Part shown: piece after piece, positions 27,401 to 33,293 of the stretch | Layout: every line of letters begins with the position of its first letter | How positions within the stretch are numbered: position 1 is the stretch's first letter | Assembly: GCF_004341515.1 (NCBI RefSeq) | Contig: NZ_SLZF01000006.1 | Span: 434,001 to 498,000, forward strand | Length of the DNA stretch: 64,000 bases | Direction of reading: 5' to 3' | Source: Allobosea sp. BK604 | Lineage (GTDB): Bacteria; Pseudomonadota; Alphaproteobacteria; Rhizobiales; Beijerinckiaceae | The notes under the pieces: generated by a model | Database searches by the model: none | The model's input: the letters and a program-made list of their open reading frames with translations, nothing else | What the model was told of the DNA's origin: nothing | Program-made: the position numbers and the translations under genes

Positions 27401-28008
27401 AGGCGCGCGTCTCGCCGCCCCCGGCCGAGCAGCCGCTGCTGCGCCCCTCGCTCGACGCCACGCCTGAGCCGGAACGTCCCGAGCCGCCGCGGACCGAGAC
27501 CCGGCCCGCCCCTGCCCCGCGTCCCGCCCCCGCGCAGGAGGCCCCGCGCCGCGGCAGCCAGCCGGAGACCACGCCGCCGGCCAAGGCCGGTTGGCTCTCC
27601 GACCTGCTCAACCGCGCCTCGCGCGAGGACAGCAAGGTCACGGAAGCGACCAAGCCGACCGCGCATTCGATCGAGCGGCTCGACTCGCTCTCGGTCGACA
27701 TCGCCCGGATGATCGACCACGACGCCGCGGTCGAGCTCTGGGACCGCTACAAGCGCGGCGAACGCAACGTCTTCACCCGCCGGCTCTACACCCTGCAGGG
27801 CCAGCAGACCTTCGACGAGATCCGGCGCAAATACCGCCGCGATGCGGAGTTCAAGGAGACGGTGGACCGCTATATCGACGAGTTCGAGCGCCTGCTCGGC
27901 GAGGCGGCCAAGGACGACCGCGACTCGATGGTGGCGAAGACCTATCTCACCTCGGAGACGGGCAAGGTCTACACGATGCTCGCCCATGCGAGCGGGCGCT
28001 TCGAATAG
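21460..28008 (+). CDS. GPR/RgsE-like giant polar-growth ring protein
   Basis: This protein has about 2182 residues from the ATG at 21460 (GAGG upstream; a TTG five codons earlier is possible). Residues 1-105 are acidic and proline-rich. Two transmembrane helices lie near 108-128 and 150-170, so both long ends face the same side, presumably the cytoplasm. Residues 170-1950 are almost entirely helical repeats, including a block of 22-residue units at 661-770 (LGQTGQEVETLIGRQAD) and eleven 22-residue units at 1067-1308 (LDERLAAFTQLFD). A proline-rich linker (about 1958-2067) leads to a conserved-looking C-terminal domain (DSLSVDIARMIDHDAAVELW to the end). This layout matches GPR of Agrobacterium (about 2100 aa) and RgsE of Sinorhizobium, which organise unipolar growth. 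Identity is inferred from architecture, not alignment. Confidence 0.8.
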   Translation: MTRQNKLQDPTEAAMSAIEEALRLDQPKPEAEASPPPDIKLPSTTENDLKLDLPRVEQPAPKPEPETPRAPAPRAAIAPDTSRVANDDRRDSSSLVQAFSARPSGRPYWLAALASLAWLGGAGFVLVSRFGSFVNGLPPGLAAFGPGEWTLLTLAIGAPIVFFFVLAALYRRTQEMRLVSRAMTEVALRLAEPEVVGADSVLSLSQTIRREVAAMGDGIERAVARAGELETIVRGEIATLERAYADNEIRLRSLIDELVTQRESVVGNAERVKFAISGAHEGLAKDLENASRSIAEAVSQAGDRVTGSLGEKGDQITIALGRAGERMIDEISGRGHELVERLQVTSGEVSERLSGASTNLSTLLDGRAHEIAASLEQTGSVLTQGLTTNAREVTRAISEIGSQVADTLAARVETVNDTLRMTGESLAQEISARGANVAERFEQSSKTMVELIDGQGETLTKQLAETGETLRKTISEEGESVTVRLAEVGRGVHGLLNRQNELIATRLQEVGDNVHGLIGSQGDSVIGRLTETARTVEDVLRERSDAIVVRFDEASKSLGDTVSRHGEDLTTRITEVGASVHSLFTEQGGNLVSRLSETGETVHVLLDQQTEKLVSRLATAGNDVESVLGRQAETLMSRVTQTGQEVEGLLGRQGDTLVSRLGQTGQEVETLIGRQADTVVARLGQTGQEVETLIGRQADSVVARLGQTGQEVETLIGRQADTVVARLGQTGQEVETLIGRQADSVVARLGQTGQEVETLIGRQTDTMVSRLGQTGKDVENLVGHQADTLVARLGLAGQEVQSLISEQRETLVNGLSETGAKVSALLEEQAGAMTVKVSQAGLEMQDLLSGQSQALVTRVADVGRSVHNLLAERGSALIAKLDETSEAVHIRLGEQGDTLAARVSQSVEGARTALEEQQSGFLSKLGETSGQVAGLLGEQRESMIRDLVTAGREVHSLLGAQSEDLARRMTDATKTLTETINVDGRHVADRVSEATLGLRETFTTHAEEARTMLAGTGKEIVLALTQQGGRVNEALAANAESMLRSVESRAQALNEALAGRHDALNQLFDTQGRQIEMTLGDRLNALTGLFDTQGRDIESALDGRLIAFTSLFATQGRDISASLDERLAAFTQLFDTRGGEIGRGLDERLAGFTQLFDAHGNEIGRGLDQRLAAFTQLFDARGGEIGKGLDERLAAFTALFDTQGSGLGSSLDERLAAFTTLFENRGRAVETGLDERLAAFTSLFDRQGREIEGTLGERLGTFTQLVESHGREIDGNLAARLAAFTTLFDTQGREIDTTLAARLAAFEEIVVRQGGSLTAKLANDARSFTDAVGIRLTQVEKLLTEDGHALAEKVGTRAAEAAEILASRTQEAAEAMESQIKVFEERSGAKSAEIATSLDGLIARIDGNLGSRATALNEALVERTVDIARVLAEGGREVTRALAAKADEIGEVVTSKSESLTRTLGEKADAINATLGGRALQIADTLDQSVARFEERVVNRLDTVSGSLDTRGQQIADTLQLKSEAIAEALGVRAEELRALFDDKGGGMVAALGQRGEAIAQALGVRAEELRALFDDRGGGMVAALGQRGEAIANEVAMVGETVVRAIESRGSSIVQGLRERGGEITTALDASSAGLRETLESGARQSVDSLVATNEQLRGELGGMLGRLGEANKLMQQIVSGANKNLAAIENGLSARVNELQTVLHTVMDETKSASQQVSAQVEELKAFSEGTLRQTTALVGQLDGQGASLGEVTQASTAALHAVASRLEQVEARVGKALSDRKDSLEELHGLIANRTDDIESITRSFAALIDESLSSAEARARQIGGVLSDSAEATTNAISQQFETIRSTTGKERERTAHALRSAYEQVTSEVGNELAKVIERFQNAAQDMRGVSSEIQRELETTRAELKRGVLDLPRETQESTAAMRRVVAEQIKALNDLTEIVTRSGRSNDIATPADTGRRAAAAAPAAPAYATAVTQARVSPPPAEQPLLRPSLDATPEPERPEPPRTETRPAPAPRPAPAQEAPRRGSQPETTPPAKAGWLSDLLNRASREDSKVTEATKPTAHSIERLDSLSVDIARMIDHDAAVELWDRYKRGERNVFTRRLYTLQGQQTFDEIRRKYRRDAEFKETVDRYIDEFERLLGEAAKDDRDSMVAKTYLTSETGKVYTMLAHASGRFE
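23374..23835 (+). repeat. 66-bp tandem repeats inside the GPR-like gene
   Basis: Units of exactly 66 bp start at 23440, 23506, 23572, 23638 and 23704 and differ at only a few bases; diverged units flank them at 23374 and 23770. Each encodes the 22-residue unit LGQTGQEVETLIGRQADxVV plus AR. The reading frame is kept. Confidence 0.92.
24658..25383 (+). repeat. Eleven 66-bp units (second 22-residue repeat block) in the GPR-like gene
   Basis: Eleven consecutive 66-bp units encode variants of LFDTQGREIxxxLDERLAAF followed by two residues. They have the same 22-residue period as the first block but a different sequence and much more divergence between units, so they are older. Confidence 0.88.
26041..26238 (+). 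repeat. Duplicated 99-bp unit in the GPR-like gene
   Basis: Two near-identical 99-bp units (26041-26139 and 26140-26238) encode ALGVRAEELRALFDDKGGGM and a further 13 residues each. 33 residues equal one and a half 22-residue periods, or three 11-residue helical repeats. Confidence 0.85.
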
Positions 28009-28029
28009 GCGCCCGCCGGTTCAGACCGG
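27992..28029 (+). terminator. Two hairpins spanning the GPR-like stop codon
   Basis: GCGGGCGC (27992-27999) pairs perfectly with GCGCCCGC (28009-28016) around the TAG stop. It is followed by CCGGT-TCAG-ACCGG (28016-28029). These may protect or end the long transcript. Confidence 0.4.
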
Positions 28030-28051
28030 CGTTGGATGATGCTTACGAAAA

Positions 28052-28077
28052 CGGGCACCGCGAGGCGCCCGTTTCTT
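28052..28077 (+). terminator. Rho-independent terminator after the GPR-like gene
   Basis: CGGGC-A-CC-GCGA-GG-C-GCCCG forms a 7-bp stem with one mismatch and a GCGA loop, followed by TTTCTT. It reads rightwards, 43 bases after the stop. Confidence 0.65.
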
Positions 28078-28159
28078 CATAGGTGCGGCCTGCGCGCCTA
28101 TGCCCTCCGTGACGCTCGGCTCGCGCCGCGCCCCACGTCCTGAACACAGCCCTTCACCC

Positions 28160-28200
28160 GGGAAGACGTGGATGGTCGGGACGGGCCCGGCCATGACGGT
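28160..28200. repeat. Dispersed repeat (GACGTGGATGG-CGGGAC family)
   Basis: GAAGACGTGGATGGTCGGGA followed by CGGGCCCGGCCATGACGG resembles the stretch at 34751-34789. It fills part of the gap between the convergent GPR-like and lipoprotein genes; no gene is seen in the rest of the gap. Confidence 0.6.
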
Positions 28201-28253
28201 GCAAGATCGTCCGGGAAACTTACGCGGGGCGTTCCTCGCCCGTTGCCGCGGCC

Positions 28254-28850
28254 TCAGGCGGCCCAGCGCACGATCTGGATCAGCACCTGCGACAGCGCCT
28301 GGTCGAGCGCCTGCGCCGCGCCGGAACCATCGACCGCACCTGCGGGGACGCGCGCGCTGAAGAGCTTCGCCCGCTGGATATGGCCGGTACGGTCGGTGAC
28401 CAGCTTGGCGGTGATCTCGACCACCGCGCTGCCCGAAGCGGCATCGATATTGAAGGCGCGGATATCGGTGTTGAGCTGGTAGTCGGGGACGATCCGCTCG
28501 CCAGGCCGACTGACCGAGGCGATGCGGCTGCCATTCTCGAAGGTCTGGATCAGCCTGATCTGGACCAGCTTGGGCACCCGGTCCGCCCATTGCGCGCCGC
28601 CGAGGAAGGAGAGCGAGCCGCTCGAATCCTTGACGATCATGCGGTCGGAATCGAGCGTCTGCACCGTCGTCGGCTCGTTGACGACGATGGCCGCGCGCGA
28701 CCCTGTGAGCTTGCCGAAATCGCGCGGCGCCGAAAGATCGAAGGTGGTCGGCGTCGGGCCGCCGCCGCACCCGGCCAAGGCCAGCGAGACGGTCAGGACG
28801 AGCGACACGGCAAATGGCGTGGAAGGCAGGAGGCGGGGCGACATCGGCAT
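28254..28850 (-). CDS. ABC-type transport auxiliary lipoprotein (PqiC/MlaC-partner type)
   Basis: A 198-residue lipoprotein. The signal peptide (LLPSTPFAVSLVLTVSLALA) ends in a lipobox LALAGC, so the mature protein is lipidated at Cys and sits in the outer or inner membrane leaflet. The rest fits the ABC_trans_aux family found next to MCE-type lipid transporters. The ATG at 28850 is four bases after the mlaD stop, and the longer upstream frame overlaps mlaD, so it is rejected. It is the last gene of the mla-type operon and probably bridges the periplasm in phospholipid movement. Confidence 0.85.
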   Translation of the reverse strand: MPMSPRLLPSTPFAVSLVLTVSLALAGCGGGPTPTTFDLSAPRDFGKLTGSRAAIVVNEPTTVQTLDSDRMIVKDSSGSLSFLGGAQWADRVPKLVQIRLIQTFENGSRIASVSRPGERIVPDYQLNTDIRAFNIDAASGSAVVEITAKLVTDRTGHIQRAKLFSARVPAGAVDGSGAAQALDQALSQVLIQIVRWAA

Positions 28851-28854
28851 CTGA

Positions 28855-29988
28855 CTAGCGCGATCCGCTATATTGAGGAAGCGAAGGCTTGGCACCGAGG
28901 AGGAATTGCTGCGGATTGCGCTCGATATTGCGCAAGGTGCGGTTGAAATCGCCCAGCGTGCGGCGGCCTTCCGCCGCCAGGTTCTCGATGTCGCGCAGGC
29001 CGGGACCGGTGAAGCGGTTGATTCCGGTGGTGATCTCGGCGGTGCGCTTGTCGAGATTGTCAGCCAGCGTGCGGACCGAGCGCGCGGCATTGGCGACCTC
29101 GGCGAAGGCGCCCTGCCCGTCCTCGCTGTTGAGGAAGGATTGCGCCGCCTTCAGCACGCCTTCGACCTGGTCGGCCGCGCGGTTGAGCTTGTCCGTGATC
29201 GAGGCGACGTCCTTGACGACCTTGCCGACATCGTCGCTGGTGCCGCCCAGCGCCGCGGTGAACTTGTCGACATTGTCGACGATGCTGGCGACCTTGCGCC
29301 GGTCGACCGAGCGCACGACCTCGGTGAGCTCCTCGCTGAGCACGCCGAGCTTCTGCGAGAGCGGCGCGATCGTATCGGCGATCTGGCCGAAGCTCGCCAG
29401 AACCTTGTCGACATTGCCGGAATTGTCGCCGAGGGCGGCCGAGAATTTCTCGACATTCCTGACCGTGTTGCTGAGCGGGCCGGCATTCTCCTTGACCAGC
29501 TGGTCGATATTGCCAAGCACCGTGTCGGCCCGGCTGGCGACGGTGCGCACCGTCTCCAGGATGTCCTGGAATTCCGATTTCTCGGCGATGATCGTCGGCA
29601 TGGGCTGGCCCGGCTGGGCGGTCAAGACCGGGGAGCTCGGATCGCCGCCGAGGAGCTGGACCGCGACGACGCCGGCCAGGCCCTGGGCCTCGATGCGGGC
29701 GCGCGTGTCGACGCGCAGCGGCGTCGTGTTGTCGACCTGGACCACGGCATAGATCCGGCGCGGATCGTCCGGCTGCAGCTCGATGCGCGTGACCTCGCCG
29801 ACGCGCAGGCCATTGAAGAGCACGCTCGACCCGCGGCCGAGGCCGGTCACGGTGCCGCTGAAGATGATCCGGACATCCTGCTTGCGCCCGGCCCCGCCGC
29901 TGTTGAACCAGTAGACGAAACCAAACGCCGCCGCGAGCACGGCAAGCGTGAACAGGCCGACCAGAGCATAGTTGGCGCGCGATTCCAT
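28855..29988 (-). CDS. MlaD-like MCE-domain protein
   Basis: A 377-residue protein with one N-terminal membrane helix (NYALVGLFTLAVLAAAFGFV), then an MCE domain (GSSVLFNGLRVGEVTRIEL), and a long helical C-terminal part (roughly residues 150-360) rich in VDKFTAALG and ADKVLA-like segments. MCE proteins form hexameric lipid-binding rings in the periplasm. With the MlaE-like permease and MlaF-like ATPase it should move phospholipids or other hydrophobic compounds across the envelope. The long helical tail is longer than in E. coli MlaD and resembles the tunnel-forming type. Confidence 0.9.
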   Translation of the reverse strand: MESRANYALVGLFTLAVLAAAFGFVYWFNSGGAGRKQDVRIIFSGTVTGLGRGSSVLFNGLRVGEVTRIELQPDDPRRIYAVVQVDNTTPLRVDTRARIEAQGLAGVVAVQLLGGDPSSPVLTAQPGQPMPTIIAEKSEFQDILETVRTVASRADTVLGNIDQLVKENAGPLSNTVRNVEKFSAALGDNSGNVDKVLASFGQIADTIAPLSQKLGVLSEELTEVVRSVDRRKVASIVDNVDKFTAALGGTSDDVGKVVKDVASITDKLNRAADQVEGVLKAAQSFLNSEDGQGAFAEVANAARSVRTLADNLDKRTAEITTGINRFTGPGLRDIENLAAEGRRTLGDFNRTLRNIERNPQQFLLGAKPSLPQYSGSR

Positions 29989-30101
29989 GGTTCTGACGCT
30001 AGAGCATCAACTCGGACATTCGAAGCTGTATTCTGGCAACATCCTGCGCCAAACCGCTGGCGAAAAGATGTTTTACCGGCCTGCCAGCAGCTTTTTGCCG
30101 A

Positions 30102-30158
30102 CCTGCCGGCAGCCTGTTAATGGCCTGACGGCAGCTTGTTAATGGCCTGACGGCAGCC
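30102..30158. repeat. 22-bp tandem repeat over the end of the mlaF-like gene
   Basis: About two and a half copies of CTGACGGCAGCCTGTTAATGGC occur in a row. The copy at the right edge encodes the last residues (LPSGH) and stop of the MlaF-like gene, and the others repeat them downstream of the stop. Confidence 0.75.
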
Positions 30159-30954
30159 TGGCCCGGGCACGCTGGCCGCCGAAATAGGCCTTCAGCCAGG
30201 GATGGTCCGAGGCCAGCATCGTCTCGAGCGTGCCAACCGCGATGACGCGCTTGTCGGCCAGCGCCGCGATCCTGTCGCAGGCGGAATAGAGGCTGTCGAG
30301 GTCGTGCGTGACCATGAAGACGGTGAGGCCGAGCGTGTGCTTCAAGGTCATGATCAGTTCGTCGAACTCGGCGGCGCCGATCGGATCGAGCCCCGAGGTC
30401 GGCTCGTCCAGGAAGACGATCTCGGGATCGAGCGCCAGCGCCCGCGCCAGGGCGGCGCGCTTGATCATGCCCCCCGAGAGCTCGGACGGCGCCTTGTCGG
30501 CGGCATCCGGCGGCAGCCCGACCATTTCGAGCTTCAGCATCGCCATCTCGTCGAGCAGGGCCGGCGAGAGCTTGAGATACTCGCGCATCGGCACCTGGAT
30601 GTTCTGCTTGACGCTCAGCGCCGAGAACAGCGCGCCCTGCTGGAACATCACGCCGAAGCGGCGCTCCAGGGTGCGCTTCGCCGCCTGGTCGAGATGGTCG
30701 ATATCCTCGCCGAAGACCTCGATCGTGCCACGGCTCTTGCGGACGAGCCCGAGGATCGTGCGGGTCAGGACCGATTTGCCCTGGCCCGAGCCGCCGACGA
30801 AGCCGAGGATCTCGCCGCGGAACACGTCGAGATTGAGCCCGTCCATGATCACCTTCTCGCCGAAGGCGACCCTGAGATCGCGCACCTTGATGACGGCGTC
30901 CGGCTCGTCACTACGATGCTGGCCGCCCGGCCGCTGCTCCAGCTCCGTGCTCAT
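30139..30954 (-). CDS. MlaF-like ABC transporter ATP-binding protein
   Basis: A 271-residue ATPase of the MlaF/Ttg2A group. Walker A is GGSGQGKSV near residue 55, the signature is LSGGMIKRAALARAL and Walker B is IVFLDEPTSGLDP, where the GGMIKR form is typical of lipid-export type ATPases. An N-terminal extension of about 20 polar residues precedes the ABC domain. It lies 14 bases after the permease gene; a 150-base gap with tandem repeats separates it from mlaD. Confidence 0.93.
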   Translation of the reverse strand: MSTELEQRPGGQHRSDEPDAVIKVRDLRVAFGEKVIMDGLNLDVFRGEILGFVGGSGQGKSVLTRTILGLVRKSRGTIEVFGEDIDHLDQAAKRTLERRFGVMFQQGALFSALSVKQNIQVPMREYLKLSPALLDEMAMLKLEMVGLPPDAADKAPSELSGGMIKRAALARALALDPEIVFLDEPTSGLDPIGAAEFDELIMTLKHTLGLTVFMVTHDLDSLYSACDRIAALADKRVIAVGTLETMLASDHPWLKAYFGGQRARARLPSGH

Positions 30955-30968
30955 CGCCGCCCTCGCCC

Positions 30969-32114
30969 TCAGAACTCGATCGAGGCGAAGAACATGGCGA
31001 AGAGCCCGTCGACGACGATGACCATGAAGATCGATTTCACCACCGAGGCCGTGACCTGGCGGCCGAGCGATTCGGCCGAGCCCTTGACCGCCAGCCCCTC
31101 GATCGAGGCGATCAGCCCGATGACGAAGGCCATGAACGGCGCCTTGATCAAACCGACCGCGAAATGCTTCCAGGTGATCACCGATTGCAGGCGGGCCAGG
31201 AATGTATCCATGCCGATACCGCCATAGAGCCAGGCCACGAGCCCGGCGCCGGTGAGGCCCGCCATGGCCGAGATGAAGGTCAGGATCGGCAGCGAGATGA
31301 TCAGCGCCAGGATGCGCGGTACGACCAGGACCTCGATCGGGTCGAGCCCCATCACGCGCAGCGCGTCGATCTCCTCGCGCATCTTCATCGAGCCGATCTC
31401 GGCGGTGAAGGCCGAGCCGGAACGGCCGGCGATCATGATCGAGGTCAGGAGCACCGAGAGTTCGCGCAGGATCAGGATGCCGGTCAGGTTGACGACGAAG
31501 ACCGTCGCGCCGAATTGCTGGAGCTGGAAAATGCCTTGCTGGGCGACGATGCAGCCGACCAGGAACGAGATCAGCATGATGATCGGCGCGCCATTGAAGG
31601 CGATCAGCTCGATCTGATTGACCAGCGAGGGGCCGCGGAACTTGCGCGGCCCGAGCACGACGCCGAGCGAGCCGACCACGACCTCGCCCAGGAACATCGC
31701 GCCGCCGACCATGTCGCGGCCGAAGCGCACGACCGCCTTGCCGATATTGACCAGCACGTTGACGATGCCGAAATGCCGCACGGTCGGCACGACCGAGCAG
31801 TCATGGACATCGACCTCGGCGAGCAGGACCGTGTGCTCCGGCTTCTGGCTGACGAACTCGATCGCACCGCCCGCCTCGGCGCGCTGCGTCTTCAGGCGGC
31901 TGAGGACATAGGCGCCGAGCGTGTCGAGCCGCACCACCGCGGAGAGGTCGAGCGTCGCCCGCGAGACTTTTGCGATGCGCTCGCCGATTTCATGGGCGAG
32001 TTCCTCGACCCGCGGCGCGCGGTCGGCGCTCCACGAGCCGGCGAGCACGACGGCCAAGGTGCCGGCATCGTCGCGAAAGACCGCTTGCGGTTCGGCGCTG
32101 TCGAGGCTCGCCAT
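30969..32114 (-). CDS. MlaE-like ABC permease with N-terminal STAS domain
   Basis: A 381-residue fusion. Residues 1-110 form a STAS-like domain (ATLDLSAVVRLDTLGAYVLS). The rest is an MlaE/YrbE permease with LINxxELIAFNG-type start (QIELIAFNGAPIIMLISFLV) and the signature MREEIDALRVMGLDPIEVLV. In E. coli the STAS domain is a separate protein, MlaB, so here MlaB and MlaE are joined. The ATG at 32114 is preferred (GAGG just upstream); a further 46 upstream residues look non-coding. It is the first gene of the mla-type operon. Confidence 0.92.
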   Translation of the reverse strand: MASLDSAEPQAVFRDDAGTLAVVLAGSWSADRAPRVEELAHEIGERIAKVSRATLDLSAVVRLDTLGAYVLSRLKTQRAEAGGAIEFVSQKPEHTVLLAEVDVHDCSVVPTVRHFGIVNVLVNIGKAVVRFGRDMVGGAMFLGEVVVGSLGVVLGPRKFRGPSLVNQIELIAFNGAPIIMLISFLVGCIVAQQGIFQLQQFGATVFVVNLTGILILRELSVLLTSIMIAGRSGSAFTAEIGSMKMREEIDALRVMGLDPIEVLVVPRILALIISLPILTFISAMAGLTGAGLVAWLYGGIGMDTFLARLQSVITWKHFAVGLIKAPFMAFVIGLIASIEGLAVKGSAESLGRQVTASVVKSIFMVIVVDGLFAMFFASIEF

Positions 32115-32317
32115 GATCCTCAGTGATATCCTCTCGGCGGCCGCGCCGCGGCCCGCCACCTGCAACCTGTATCGCCGTGTGCCCTGGGCTTGGCAAGCAC
32201 CGGCGCAATCCGTGCCGTTGCGGCAGCAATTCCTTAAGCACTCCCGCGGCACGATTTCGAATCACCACCGCGATTGATAGCGTGCTGCATCCGGCGAGCT
32301 ATCGGAACAGGTTCGTC

Positions 32318-33193
32318 ATGAGCGACGCGCGTTCGCTGACACCGCTGAGCGAAACCGACTACGAGGCGATCGCCTCGGCAGTGATGGAGACCGCGCGCGG
32401 ACGCTGGTTCATGGCCGAATATGCCAAGCGCAACCGGCAGGCGGACACGGGGCAGGTTCTGGCCGCGATCAACAAGTTGCAGCGCGTGCTGCACGCCGCC
32501 CCTGTCGAGCAGCCGGTCGGCGGCGCGAATCTGCGCGATGCGATCGCGCTGATCATGGATCTGCGCACCGATCTCGAGCGGATCGGCGGCGGGCCGGGCG
32601 AGCCATCCTCGCGCCTGGCTGCGCGGATCGAGACTGCGGCGAGCAGCATCATCGGCGCCACCGAAAGCATCCAGGAGGCCGCCTGGGGCCTGCGCGAAGC
32701 CGGCGCCAGCGATGCGCTCTGCGACACGCTCGACCGGCGCGCGACCGAGATCTACGGCGCCACCGCCGTCGTCGAAGGCACGGCGCAGCAACTCGGCAAG
32801 ATCGCCGATACGGTCGCGATGCTGGACAGCAGCCTGCGCGCCTTCGCCGAGGGGGCGCATGACACGTTCAACCTCGACGTCCCCGCCGCCGTGCCGCCGC
32901 GGCCGGCCTCCACGAGCTTCGAGCTGCGCGAGGCCGCGCCGCTCTCGAGCTACGACGATATCGAGATCGTCGAGATCGAAGATAATCGCTCGGTGATCGA
33001 CAATCCGAGCCGCATCCGGACCGAGCCTGCCAAGCACCGGCGCTTCAGCTCGATGCAGGTGCTCGACGAGGATCTCGTCTTCGCCGAGACCGGTGAGGAC
33101 AAGGCAGCGCGGACTCCGTCAGGCACCTCGGAAGAGGATCTGCGCGCCATCGACGCGCTGCCGGCCAGCGGCAAGCTCGCCTATTTCGCCTAG
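32318..33193 (+). CDS. Alphaproteobacterial protein of unknown function (possibly CheZ-like)
   Basis: A 291-residue protein. The N-terminal part has ETDYEAIASAVMETARGRWF and AEYAKRNRQADTGQVLAAI, a motif seen in a family restricted, to my knowledge, to alphaproteobacteria and sometimes annotated as CheZ-like. A helical middle (AARIETAASSIIGATESIQE) may form a coiled coil. The C-terminal third is acidic and probably disordered, ending in IDALPASGKLAYFA. The start at 32318 removes an unlikely upstream extension. Function unknown; the CheZ link is only a suggestion. Confidence 0.75.
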   Translation: MSDARSLTPLSETDYEAIASAVMETARGRWFMAEYAKRNRQADTGQVLAAINKLQRVLHAAPVEQPVGGANLRDAIALIMDLRTDLERIGGGPGEPSSRLAARIETAASSIIGATESIQEAAWGLREAGASDALCDTLDRRATEIYGATAVVEGTAQQLGKIADTVAMLDSSLRAFAEGAHDTFNLDVPAAVPPRPASTSFELREAAPLSSYDDIEIVEIEDNRSVIDNPSRIRTEPAKHRRFSSMQVLDEDLVFAETGEDKAARTPSGTSEEDLRAIDALPASGKLAYFA

Positions 33194-33196
33194 GCT

Positions 33197-33286
33197 CCGT
33201 CATTGCGAGCGTAGCGAAGCAATCCAGGGCCGCCGTGCGCTACGTCCCCTGGATTGCTTCGTCGGCTACACCTCCTCGCAATAACG
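33197..33286. repeat. Dispersed palindromic repeat (ATTGCGAGCG family), full copy
   Basis: TCCGTCATTGCGAGCG, AGCGAAGCAATCCAGG and the inverted CCTGGATTGCTTCGTCGGC with CTCGCAATAACG. It fills the gap between convergent genes and begins four bases after a stop codon. Confidence 0.8.
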
Positions 33287-33293
33287 TTTTGCG

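Noticed and set aside
28851..29090. N-terminal extension of the lipoprotein frame
   Set aside because: It overlaps mlaD, and the lipobox signal peptide starts at 28850.
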